64,000 nt of DNA from Candidatus Rokuibacteriota bacterium (lineage in GTDB: Bacteria; Methylomirabilota; Methylomirabilia; Rokubacteriales; CSP1-6): assembly GCA_016184125.1 (NCBI GenBank), contig JACPDG010000040.1:85656-149655 (forward strand), in the 5' to 3' direction. Positions within the stretch are counted from its first letter, which is position 1; the number at the start of each line of letters is the position of its first letter. Made by a program: the position numbers and the translations under genes. A model generated the notes under the pieces. The model had not been told where the DNA came from. It did no database searches and saw only the letters and a program-made list of their open reading frames with translations. Positions 15,668 to 23,039 of this stretch are shown here, one piece after another.

Positions 15668-16366
15668 ATGCGAAACGCACTAGGAGTTTTTAGTGTAGTC
15701 GCCCTACTGGCGAGCGCCGTGACGCTGATCGGGACCGACAGCGCGACGGCCCAGGGCGGCGGGACGATCGAGGCCGAGGTGAAGTACAACGGCCCGCCCG
15801 TCGTCGAGACGCTCAAGATCAACAAGGACACGCAGCAGTGCGGTACCGACGCGAAGATCGAGAAGGTCGCTGTCGGGGCCAACAAGGGGCTGGCGAACAC
15901 CGTCGTCTCCGTCCCGACCGCCAAGGGGCAAGCGCCCGCGAAGAAGACCGTCATCGACCAGAAGGGCTGCGCGTTCGTGCCCCACGTCGTCGTGATGACG
16001 CCGGGCCAGATCGACATCAAGAACTCCGACGGCATCCTGCACAACATCCACACCTATTCCTCCGCGAACCCGTCGATCAACAAGGCGCAGCCGAAGTTCA
16101 AGAAGGTGATGACCGAGAAGTTCGAGAAGCCGGAGGTCGTCAAGGTCACCTGCGACGTGCACAGCTGGATGCTCGGCTGGATCGCGATCGTGCCGACGCC
16201 GTACCACGGCGTCACCGACGCGAACGGGACGACGAAGATCGAGAACGTTCCCGCCGGGAAGCACACGGTGGAGGTCTGGCACGAGACGCTCGGCAAGCAG
16301 ACCAAGGAGGTCGAGGTCAAGCCTGGTCAGACGGCCAAGGTCAGCTTCGAGGTGAAGAAGAAGTAG
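15668..16366 (+). CDS. Exported cupredoxin-like protein
   Basis: 232 aa with a clear signal peptide ending STATAQ-like (SATAQGG). ATG 15668 follows a GGAGG site. The core has a plastocyanin/methylamine-utilisation-like beta fold with possible copper ligands in LHNIHTYS and CDVHSWMLGW (His, Cys, His and Met spaced as in a type 1 site), then a C-terminal carboxypeptidase-regulatory-like beta domain (NGTTKIENVPAGKHTVEVWHE). It sits between the cytochrome cluster and coxB and could shuttle electrons to CuA. A paralogue interrupted by a repeat lies at 56858. The start region is locally AT-rich. Confidence 0.75.
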   Translation: MRNALGVFSVVALLASAVTLIGTDSATAQGGGTIEAEVKYNGPPVVETLKINKDTQQCGTDAKIEKVAVGANKGLANTVVSVPTAKGQAPAKKTVIDQKGCAFVPHVVVMTPGQIDIKNSDGILHNIHTYSSANPSINKAQPKFKKVMTEKFEKPEVVKVTCDVHSWMLGWIAIVPTPYHGVTDANGTTKIENVPAGKHTVEVWHETLGKQTKEVEVKPGQTAKVSFEVKKK

Positions 16367-16409
16367 CCGCGTAAACTCCGACCGTTCGGCAAGGAGGCAC
16401 GAGACGAGC

Positions 16410-17090
16410 ATGCTGAGCTGGTGGCTTCCCGAGAACGTCGCGACGTACGGGCAGGACATCGACTGGCTGTTCCACCTCATCTACTGGATCACCGGCGGGG
16501 TGTTCGTGCTCGTGATCGTGACCTTCCTGACGTTCCTCGTGCTCTACCGCGACCGCCCGGGGCGCCGGGCGCGGTACACGCACGGCAGCACCCCGCTCGA
16601 GATCGCGTGGACGGTCGTGCCCACGCTGATCCTCGTGGTGCTCACCTTCCTGAGCGTGCCGGCGTGGTCGCGCATCAAGATGCAGATGCCTCCCAGCGAC
16701 CTCGACGTCGTCGTGACCGCCAAGCAGTTCAACTGGCAGGTGGCCTATCCGGGACCGGACGGTAGGTTCGGCACCGCCGACGACAAGACGATGCTCGACG
16801 AGATGCACGTGCCGGTCGGAAAGGTGATCCACGTGCGTCTGCGCTCACAGGACGTCATCCACAGCTTCTTCGTCCCGCAGTTCCGGATCAAACAGGACGC
16901 GGTGCCCGGTCGCGAGATCGTCGCGTGGTTCGAGGCGGTCAAGCCCGGCAAGTACGAGTGGCCGTGCGCCGAGCTCTGCGGCTTCGGTCACTCGGGCATG
17001 CGCGGGTGGGTGTACGTGCACACGGCCGAGGACTACGCGAAGTGGGCGGCAGAGAACGCGACCGGCGCCCAGGAGACCCCCAAGCGATGA
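16410..17090 (+). CDS. coxB: Cytochrome c oxidase subunit II (second set)
   Basis: 226 aa, full length. Two transmembrane helices (about 20-42, 62-82) precede a cupredoxin domain with CuA residues in VIHSFFVPQ (His) and CAELCGFGHSGM (Cys, Glu, Cys, His and Met near 186-197). No heme domain is fused. Closely similar in layout to the CoxB at 2247, so the window carries two paralogous oxidases. The stop overlaps the coxA ATG by 4 bp. Confidence 0.95.
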   Translation: MLSWWLPENVATYGQDIDWLFHLIYWITGGVFVLVIVTFLTFLVLYRDRPGRRARYTHGSTPLEIAWTVVPTLILVVLTFLSVPAWSRIKMQMPPSDLDVVVTAKQFNWQVAYPGPDGRFGTADDKTMLDEMHVPVGKVIHVRLRSQDVIHSFFVPQFRIKQDAVPGREIVAWFEAVKPGKYEWPCAELCGFGHSGMRGWVYVHTAEDYAKWAAENATGAQETPKR

Positions 17091-18841
17091 GTGCCGTGAG
17101 CGCCGCCTACGTCGACACCGAGCATGCGGAGCACCACGAGCTGGGCTTCCTCCGCACGTACGTCTTCTCCACCGATCACAAGATGATCGCGCGGCAGTTC
17201 CTGTTCCTGGGGTTGTTCATGATGATCCTCGGAGGACTGCTCGCGCTGGTCATCCGGTGGCAGCTCGCGTGGCCGGAGACGGCGGTGCCCGGTCTCGGCT
17301 GGATCCTCACGGAAACCGAGGGGATCCTCGAGCCGTCCACGTACAACATGGCGTTCACGATGCACGCCACGATCATGATCTTCTTCGTGGTCATGCCGAT
17401 CCTGGCGGGCGCCTTCGGCAACTTCCTGATCCCGCTCATGATCGGCGCCCGCGACATGGCGTTCCCGTTCCTCAACATGCTCTCGTTCTGGGTCGCCGCG
17501 CTGGCCGGCGTGCTCATGCTCGCCGGCTTCTTCGTCCCCGGCGGTCACGCGGCCGCCGGCTGGACCTCCTACGCGCCCCTGTCGTCGGTCACCGAGTACA
17601 CCGGCGTGAACTGGGGCCAGAACCTCTGGTGCATCAGCCTGTTCGTCCTGGGCATCTCCTCGATGATGGGGGCGATCAACTACATCACGACCGTCGTCAA
17701 CATGCGGGCCCCGGGGATGACGCTCTTCCGCATGCCGCTCGTGGTGTGGTCGCTGTTCATCACCGCGATCCTCCTCCTCCTGGCCCTGCCCGTGCTGACG
17801 TCCGGGGTCGCGATGCTGCTCTTCGATCGCATGCTCGGGACGAGCTGGTTCAGGCCGTCGGGCGGCGGCGAGCCGCTGCTGTGGCAGCACCTCTTCTGGT
17901 ACTTCGGCCACCCCGAGGTCTACATCCTGATCCTGCCCGCCATGGGGATCGGGTCGGAGATCCTGCCGGTCTTCGCCCGCAAGCCGATCTTCGGCTATCA
18001 CGCGATGGCGTTCTCGATGATCGCGATCGCCTTCCTGTCGTGGATCGTGTACGGCCACCACATGTTCGTGAGCGGGATGAACCCGACGCTCGGGCTGTCC
18101 TTCATGATCACGACGATGATCATCGCCGTGCCGTCGGCGATCAAGACGTTCAACTGGCTCGGCACGCTCTGGGGCGGACGCATCCGGTTCACGGTGCCGA
18201 TGCTCAACGCGCTCGCGTTCGTGTCGATGTTCGTGATCGGCGGGCTCTCGGGCATCTTCATGGCGTCCACGCCCGTGGACATCTTCATCCAGGACACGTA
18301 CTTCATCGTCGCGCACATCCACTATGTCGTCTTCGGCGGGTCGATCTTCGGCGCCTTCGCCGCGATCTACTACTGGTTCCCGAAGATGTTCGGCCGGATG
18401 ACGAACCCGGCGCTGGGCCACCTGCACTTCTGGCCCACGTTCGTCTTCTTCAACATGACGTTCTTCCCCATGCACATCCTCGGCGTCGGCGGCCACATGC
18501 GCCGGATCTACAACCCGACGCAGTACGAGATGCTGCAGCCTCTGCAGTGGTGGAACGTGCTGATCACGATCGGCGCGATCGGGCTCGGTCTCGCCCAGAT
18601 CCCGTTCGTGATCAACTTCTTCTGGAGCCTGTTCGCGGGGCGGAAGGCGCCGGTGAACCCGTGGAACGCGACGACGCTCGAATGGAGCGCCCCGTCGCCG
18701 CCGCCGCACCTGAACTGGGGGCCACGGCTGCCGACCGTGCACCGGGGACCCTACGAGTACAGCGTGCCGGGCTCCAGCGAGGACTTCCTGCCGCAGTGGG
18801 AGCCGTCGTCGGCGGTGCCCGCCGGCGCCCGGCGGCACTGA
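17087..18841 (+). CDS. coxA: Cytochrome c oxidase subunit I (second set)
   Basis: 584 aa heme-copper oxidase catalytic subunit with 12 helices. HPEVY is near 275-279, the CuB His pair in VYGHHMFVSG, and the heme a3/heme a histidines in TYFIVAHIHYVVFGG. Chosen start ATG 17087 is inside the ATGA junction with coxB; the frame is open further upstream within coxB. N-terminus TYVFSTDHKMIARQF and C-terminus HRGPYEYSVPG match the first CoxA. Downstream come heme O synthase and two subunit III genes. Confidence 0.95.
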   Translation: MSAVSAAYVDTEHAEHHELGFLRTYVFSTDHKMIARQFLFLGLFMMILGGLLALVIRWQLAWPETAVPGLGWILTETEGILEPSTYNMAFTMHATIMIFFVVMPILAGAFGNFLIPLMIGARDMAFPFLNMLSFWVAALAGVLMLAGFFVPGGHAAAGWTSYAPLSSVTEYTGVNWGQNLWCISLFVLGISSMMGAINYITTVVNMRAPGMTLFRMPLVVWSLFITAILLLLALPVLTSGVAMLLFDRMLGTSWFRPSGGGEPLLWQHLFWYFGHPEVYILILPAMGIGSEILPVFARKPIFGYHAMAFSMIAIAFLSWIVYGHHMFVSGMNPTLGLSFMITTMIIAVPSAIKTFNWLGTLWGGRIRFTVPMLNALAFVSMFVIGGLSGIFMASTPVDIFIQDTYFIVAHIHYVVFGGSIFGAFAAIYYWFPKMFGRMTNPALGHLHFWPTFVFFNMTFFPMHILGVGGHMRRIYNPTQYEMLQPLQWWNVLITIGAIGLGLAQIPFVINFFWSLFAGRKAPVNPWNATTLEWSAPSPPPHLNWGPRLPTVHRGPYEYSVPGSSEDFLPQWEPSSAVPAGARRH

Positions 18842-18863
18842 ACGAGCGCGGGCCGGCATCCCG

Positions 18864-19793
18864 GTGGACGCGCGGATGGAGAGCCTGATGCGATCCGAGG
18901 CGATGGTGGCCGCGGTGGCGCGCGACCGCTGTCGCATCCTGGCCGATCTTCTGGTGCTCACCAAGCCGCGCGTCGTGCTGATGGTCGTCCTGGTGACGAT
19001 GGTCGGCTACTACCTCGGTCTCGGAGGCCAGGCGGATTACCGCGTCGTGCTCCACCTGCTCGTCGGCACGATGCTCGCCGCCGGGGGCACGCTCGCGCTG
19101 AACCAGTACGGTGAGCGCGACGTGGATGCGCGCATGGAGCGGACGCGCGCGCGGCCGCTGCCCGATGGACGGCTGGCGCCCGTGGAAGCGCTCGCCTTCG
19201 GCACCGTCCTCGCGGTGGCGGGTCTCGTGCAGCTCGCGGCGGGCGTGACCGTCTGGGCCGCGGCGGTGACCGCGTGCACGACGGTGCTCTACCTCTTCGC
19301 GTACACGCCGCTCAAGCTGCGCACCCCGCTCGCGACGCTGGTGGGGGCGGTTCCGGGAGCGCTCCCGCCCGTGACCGGATGGGTGGCCGCGTCCGGGGAG
19401 CTTGGTCTCGGTGCCTGGGTGCTCTTCGGCATCCTCTTCCTCTGGCAGGTGCCGCACACGCTCGCGATCGCGCGTCTCTACCGCGACGATTACGCCCAGG
19501 CCGGTGTCCGCGTCCTTCCGGTGGTCGACGATGGCGGTCACAGCACCGAGCGCCAGATCGTGGTCGGGAGCCTCGGGCTCCTGGCCGTGAGCCTGCTCCC
19601 GACGCTGATCGGGTTGACCGGCTCGGTGTACTTCATCGGAGCGCTGGCTGCGGGCACCGTCCTCGCGACGCTCGCCGCCCGACAGGCGCTGGCACCGTCG
19701 AGCGCCGGCGCCCGGCGCATGCTGCTGGGGTCACTCCTGTACCTGTCGGTGGTGCTCGCGCTCCTCGCGTCCGACAAGGCCGGTCCATCATGA
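18864..19793 (+). CDS. ctaB: Protoheme IX farnesyltransferase (heme O synthase)
   Basis: 309 aa polytopic UbiA-family prenyltransferase that adds farnesyl to heme B. The conserved NQYGERDVDARMERTRARPLP (first Asp-rich motif) and YRDDYAQAGVRVLPVV (second motif) are visible, with about 9 helices. Start could be GTG 18864 or the in-frame ATGs at 18876 and 18888. A second copy lies at 55852 beside ctaA. The stop overlaps the next small gene (ATGA). Confidence 0.93.
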   Translation: MDARMESLMRSEAMVAAVARDRCRILADLLVLTKPRVVLMVVLVTMVGYYLGLGGQADYRVVLHLLVGTMLAAGGTLALNQYGERDVDARMERTRARPLPDGRLAPVEALAFGTVLAVAGLVQLAAGVTVWAAAVTACTTVLYLFAYTPLKLRTPLATLVGAVPGALPPVTGWVAASGELGLGAWVLFGILFLWQVPHTLAIARLYRDDYAQAGVRVLPVVDDGGHSTERQIVVGSLGLLAVSLLPTLIGLTGSVYFIGALAAGTVLATLAARQALAPSSAGARRMLLGSLLYLSVVLALLASDKAGPS

Positions 19794-19894
19794 CGGATGG
19801 CGTCGAGCCGCGGAACCGCCGGGTCCTGCGCGTGCTCGTGTCGATCGTCGCGGCGCTCGTCGTCGCGACGATCCTGGTCGGGATCCGATGGTGA
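19790..19894 (+). CDS. 34-aa single-helix membrane peptide in second cox operon
   Basis: Starts at ATG 19790 in a 4-bp overlap with ctaB and ends TGA 19894, overlapping the following coxC-like gene. The peptide has a basic N-terminus (MTDGVEPRNRRVLRVL) and one helix (VSIVAALVVATILVGIRW). It has the same length and topology as the peptide at 2979. Junctions on both sides are translationally coupled, which supports expression. It is likely a minor oxidase or assembly subunit; the function is inferred only from context. Confidence 0.55.
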   Translation: MTDGVEPRNRRVLRVLVSIVAALVVATILVGIRW

Positions 19895-20577
19895 GCGCGT
19901 TCTCGGTCGTCGACGCGCCCGCCCGCGGGCCGGCGCGCCGGACGACGGGCGGGGACCTGCCGCCTCGGCTGCCGCCGCCGGGAGGCGACGGCGACGGGCC
20001 GGACCGCGAGCCGGATCCGCGCCGGCCGATCCTCGACAACGCCCGGCTCGCGACGCTCTTCCTCATCGTCGCCGAGGTGATGCTGTTCGCCGGCCTGGTG
20101 TCCGGGTTCTTCGTGCTCCGGCTCGGGGCGCCGGTGTGGCCGCCGCCGCTGGAACCGAGGCTTCCCGTCGCCGCGACGGCGGTCAACACGCTGGTGCTCC
20201 TCGCGTCGAGCGTGGCCATGCTGGCGGCGCGTCGCGCGCTGGCTGAGCGCGATCTCGCGGCGCTGGCGAGGCGTGTCGGCGTGACGGCGGCGCTCGGCGC
20301 GTTGTTCCTCACCGTGCAGGGATTCGAGTGGGTGCGACTCGTTCGCTTCGGCCTCACCGTCTCCTCCGGGGCCTACGGCTCGACGTTCTACACGCTGATC
20401 GGGGCGCATGCTCTCCACGTCCTCGTCGCGCTCCTGTGGGTCCTGCTCACGCTGCAGCTCATCGTGCGCGGCCGGTTCTCGCCGGACCGTCCCGGGATGA
20501 TGCGCGCCTGCGCGATGTACTGGCACTTCGTCGTGCTCCTGTGGCCGGTCCTCTACGTGACGGTGTACCTGCTGTGA
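19888..20577 (+). CDS. coxC: Heme-copper oxidase subunit III-like protein 1
   Basis: 229 aa. A Pro/Gly/Arg-rich N-terminal tail (first 45 residues) leads into five helices typical of subunit III (ATLFLIVAEVMLFAGLVSGFF; FLTVQGFEWVRL; IGAHALHVLVALLWVLL; MYWHFVVLLWPVLYVTVYL). It is the first of two subunit III genes in the operon, which differ clearly in sequence. Similar pairs occur where one protein serves an alternative oxidase complex. GTGA overlap with the next gene. Confidence 0.85.
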   Translation: MVSAFSVVDAPARGPARRTTGGDLPPRLPPPGGDGDGPDREPDPRRPILDNARLATLFLIVAEVMLFAGLVSGFFVLRLGAPVWPPPLEPRLPVAATAVNTLVLLASSVAMLAARRALAERDLAALARRVGVTAALGALFLTVQGFEWVRLVRFGLTVSSGAYGSTFYTLIGAHALHVLVALLWVLLTLQLIVRGRFSPDRPGMMRACAMYWHFVVLLWPVLYVTVYLL

Positions 20578-21236
20578 CGCTCGCCTGGCTCGTCGCGCTC
20601 ACGCTCCTCTTGACGCCCGACGCGGCCCACGCGTGCGCGGCCTGCATCTCGTCGGCGTACGGCGACCGGACCTACAACGTGGCCTACCTCGGACTGCTGC
20701 TGGTACCCTTCGTGCTCGCGATCGCCGTCGGCGGGATCCTGACGCGGTGCTACCTGGCTTCGCGGCGGGAGCCGACCGAGATCATGGGGGGCCCCGACAT
20801 GGCCCCCCATACCCCCCAATCGCTCGGAAGCGGCCCGGGGGACCCGGGCCGCTCCTCGATTCTCCGCTCGGCCGGGGGGCCCGACATGGCCCCCCATACC
20901 CCCCAATCGCTCGGAAGCGGCCCGGGGGGCCCGGGCCGCTCCTCGATTCTCCGCTCGGCCGGGGGCCCCGAGATGGCCCCCCATACCCCCCAGCGCTCGG
21001 AGCCGTCCCGGGGGGGGTGCGCGGACGCACCCGTGGTGCGCGGACGCACCCGCGAAACCCGGGACGGCCCTCGAGACTCCGATTCGTTCCGTCGCACCGG
21101 CCCCCGACCCTCCGATGCGACACCGAGGAGCGAGCGGGCCGAGGAGGGCGACGAAGCCATGCGACGCTCATCGGCGTCGCGCCTCACGGGCTCCGAGCCG
21201 ATCCCCGACGAGGAGAGGACATGGACCACACGGTGA
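20574..21236 (+). CDS. Small CxxC membrane protein with repeat-encoded C-terminal extension
   Basis: GTG 20574 overlaps the upstream stop. Residues 1-65 form the recognisable protein: a signal-like helix, the motif HACAACISSAYGDRTYNVAY, and a helix (LGLLLVPFVLAIAVGGIL) ending in a basic tail. Such short CxxC proteins occur in cox gene clusters of other high-GC bacteria. From residue 70 on, the frame runs through three tandem family R copies (GGPDMAPHTPQ repeated) and on into the start of the next gene, giving 220 aa. Either the protein carries a long Gly/Pro/Arg tail or its original stop was displaced by the repeats. Confidence 0.6.
   Translation: MTLAWLVALTLLLTPDAAHACAACISSAYGDRTYNVAYLGLLLVPFVLAIAVGGILTRCYLASRREPTEIMGGPDMAPHTPQSLGSGPGDPGRSSILRSAGGPDMAPHTPQSLGSGPGGPGRSSILRSAGGPEMAPHTPQRSEPSRGGCADAPVVRGRTRETRDGPRDSDSFRRTGPRPSDATPRSERAEEGDEAMRRSSASRLTGSEPIPDEERTWTTR
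20780..21090. repeat. Three tandem family R elements (reverse)
   Basis: Three head-to-tail copies, each starting GGGGGGCCCCGACATGG or a close variant, then CCCCCCATACCCCCCAATCG and a CCCGGGGG(A/G)CCCGGG hairpin. The third copy carries two GTGCGCGGACGCACCCG modules. All three are translated without a stop as the tail of the preceding gene. Confidence 0.9.
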
Positions 21237-21853
21237 CGATGACCGCACACGTCGAGCCGGCACGCGTCGAGCCGGCCGAAACGCCGCTGACCCCGACGAG
21301 CTGGGGCAAGCTCGGCATGTGGATCTTCCTGGCGGGTGATGCCGTCGGGTTCGGCGTCCTGCTCGCCGCGTACGGCGCGGCACGCGCGACGAGCGCGGAC
21401 TGGCCCGACCCGTACCAGCGCCTCGGCATCAACCTGACCGCCGCCATGACGTTCCTGCTGATCTGCTCGAGTGTCACGATGGTGAAGGCGCTGGAGTGGC
21501 TCGGCCGGGGCGATCGCGCGCGATGTCGGCGGTTCTTGCTGTTCACCGCGCTCGGCGGGGCGATCTTCGTGAGCCTTCAGGCGTACGAGTGGACCCACCT
21601 CGTCCATTCGGGGCTGCACATCAACGGCAACCCGTGGGGAGCGGCGCTGTTCGGCACCTCGTTCTTCATCGTCACCGGGTTCCACGGGTTGCACGTCTCG
21701 GCCGGGGTCATCTACCTGCTCTCGATGATCCGGTACGTCGGCAACCGGCCGGAGCCTGCGGCGAGCTACAACGCCGTCGAGATCACCGGCCTCTACTGGC
21801 ACTTCGTGGACCTCGTCTGGATCATGGTGTTCACCTTCATGTACCTGATCTGA
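21221..21853 (+). CDS. coxC: Heme-copper oxidase subunit III-like protein 2
   Basis: 210 aa from ATG 21221, preceded by an AGGAGAGG ribosome site. Five helices; conserved features include WGKLGMWIFLAGDAVGFGVLL, SLQAYEWTHL, TGFHGLHVSAGVIYLL and LYWHFVDLVWIMVFTFMYL. The last two are the usual subunit III signatures. It sits directly behind the tandem repeats and before coxD, and is probably the true structural subunit III of this oxidase. Confidence 0.9.
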   Translation: MDHTVTMTAHVEPARVEPAETPLTPTSWGKLGMWIFLAGDAVGFGVLLAAYGAARATSADWPDPYQRLGINLTAAMTFLLICSSVTMVKALEWLGRGDRARCRRFLLFTALGGAIFVSLQAYEWTHLVHSGLHINGNPWGAALFGTSFFIVTGFHGLHVSAGVIYLLSMIRYVGNRPEPAASYNAVEITGLYWHFVDLVWIMVFTFMYLI

Positions 21854-21863
21854 GAGGGCAGCG

Positions 21864-22187
21864 ATGGCGACCACGGACAAGCATCCGAACTACATGGCCA
21901 TCTTCTGGTGGCTCGCTGTGCTGACCGTGATCGAGCTCGGCGTCATCTTCCTCCCCACGGGGAAGGTGACGATCGGCGTGCTGCTCTGCGGCCTCGCCGT
22001 GGCCAAGGCGGCCCTCGTGGCGATGTACTTCATGCACCTGCGCTTCGAGACGAGGACGCTCGGGCTCATCGCGATGACACCCCTGACGATCGCGACCCTG
22101 CTGGTGCTCCTCCTGCTCCCCGACGGGTTCGCCGTCGACCACCGCACCCAGGCGACCGCTCCGGCAGCGAGCGTGCAGTCGAAATAG
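21864..22187 (+). CDS. coxD: Cytochrome c oxidase subunit IV
   Basis: 107 aa protein of the prokaryotic subunit IV family, with three helices (about 11-30, 36-57, 66-88) and the motif AKAALVAMYFMHLRFE that is typical of the family. It is the last gene of the cox operon and ends just before a strong hairpin at 22204. Confidence 0.88.
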   Translation: MATTDKHPNYMAIFWWLAVLTVIELGVIFLPTGKVTIGVLLCGLAVAKAALVAMYFMHLRFETRTLGLIAMTPLTIATLLVLLLLPDGFAVDHRTQATAPAASVQSK

Positions 22188-22203
22188 CCGTCTTTACGCT
22201 AAC

Positions 22204-22249
22204 GTCCGGCTCCAGCGGACGCCCGCGAGCGGGCGCCGCTGAGCCGGAC
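22204..22249. terminator. Strong hairpin behind coxD
   Basis: Arms at 22204-22218 (GTCCGGCTCCAGCGG) and 22236-22249, with an inner CGCCCGC-GA-GCGGGCG stem at 22220-22235. The result is a 46-nt stem with two-base loop and only one unpaired base in the outer arms. It lies 16 bp after the coxD stop. No T run follows, so it may act as an mRNA 3' stabiliser as well as a terminator. Confidence 0.6.
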
Positions 22250-22304
22250 CGGCCGCGCGGATCGAACCCACGTCCGCGTCGCCTGGCGTCCATGATCGCG
22301 GAGG

Positions 22305-22506
22305 CCGTGAACGAATCGAGTGCTCGAGCCGCGCCCCGGATTCCACGGGTGCGTCCGCGCACCGCCCGGGGCGCGTGCGAGCGCGGGGGGCTTGCGGGGC
22401 CTCGATCGTCCCCCGTGAACGAATTGCGTGGTCGAGCTGCGCCCCGGGTTTCCCGGGGCGCGTGCGAGCGCGGGGGGTATGGGGGGCTTCGATAGTCCCC
22501 CCATGA
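22305..22506. repeat. Two family R elements (forward, tandem)
   Basis: First copy (22305-22411) has CCGTGAACGAATCGAG, a GTGCGTCCGCGCACC module and a diverged G-run hairpin. Second copy (22416-22506) has CCCCGGGTTTCCCGGGG, G runs, TCGATAGT and ends in CCCCCCATGA, whose ATG is the start of the following gene. Together with the hairpin at 22204 they fill the 315-bp gap after coxD. Confidence 0.88.
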
Positions 22507-22940
22507 CGATGGACGACAGGTTCCGCCGTGCCGCCTGGGCCTACTTCGGTTACGGCGTCGTCTACTGGCTCGGGGGAGCGTGGCTCGCCTGGCACGGCAT
22601 CGGCGTGCGAGCCGGCGCGTCGCGGTTCTCGCCTGCCATCTGGCTTCTCGTTGGGCTCGTGTTCGTGGGGCTCATCCCGTTCCTGCTGTACCGGCGCCGC
22701 CGGTTCTTCGAGCGGTGGGTCCTCAGCCGGCGTGACTTCGCGCGGATCCTGTTCGTCTTCATGGTCGTTCGCGCCGCCGGCGTCGCGAACGTCGGCCTCG
22801 GACCCGACGGCGGGTCGGTCCCCGCGCCGTGGGGCGGCCTGGTCAGCCTGCGGACGGGAGCGACCGTGTTCTTCTTCGTGACGGTCGCGGCCTCCGTGCT
22901 CGTCGCGTGGGCGGCCTGGAGTGACGAGCCGAGCGCGTGA
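22503..22940 (+). CDS. Hypothetical four-helix membrane protein
   Basis: 145 aa with four predicted helices (about 11-30, 43-60, 83-103, 120-138) and a basic loop after helix 2 (YRRRRFFERW). No family recognised. ATG 22503 lies in the terminal CCCCCCATGA of a family R element, and no Shine-Dalgarno sequence other than the G runs of the element precedes it. The frame remains open through the element to 22428. It follows the cox operon but is separated by the hairpin and repeats. Confidence 0.6.
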   Translation: MTMDDRFRRAAWAYFGYGVVYWLGGAWLAWHGIGVRAGASRFSPAIWLLVGLVFVGLIPFLLYRRRRFFERWVLSRRDFARILFVFMVVRAAGVANVGLGPDGGSVPAPWGGLVSLRTGATVFFFVTVAASVLVAWAAWSDEPSA

Positions 22941-22964
22941 CTGCCTCCTTCGAGGCTTCCCGGC

Positions 22965-22994
22965 TTGACTTACCCTCCGGCCAGTTCCTAAAAT
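22965..22994 (+). promoter_or_regulatory. Sigma70-type promoter for acyl-CoA dehydrogenase operon
   Basis: TTGACT at 22965-22970 and TAAAAT at 22989-22994 with an 18-bp spacer, 46 bp before ATG 23040. This is the clearest promoter in the window. Confidence 0.75.
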
Positions 22995-23010
22995 GAACCG
23001 CCGTTCAGTT
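22991..23010. promoter_or_regulatory. TetR-type operator over the -10/+1 region
   Basis: Inverted repeat TGAAC-CGCC-GTTCA (22994-23007), extendable to AAnTGAAC on both sides. It overlaps the end of the -10 box and the expected transcription start, so a bound repressor would block initiation. The pattern resembles operators of TetR-family regulators of fatty-acid or aromatic-acid catabolism. The regulator gene is not in the immediate neighbourhood. Confidence 0.6.
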
Positions 23011-23039
23011 TGCCGCGCCCCCCACGCAGGAGTGAGGAC

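Noticed and set aside
20780..21090. Tandem repeats considered as a CRISPR array
   Set aside because: Units abut without unique spacers, are palindromic over most of their length, and no cas gene is present.
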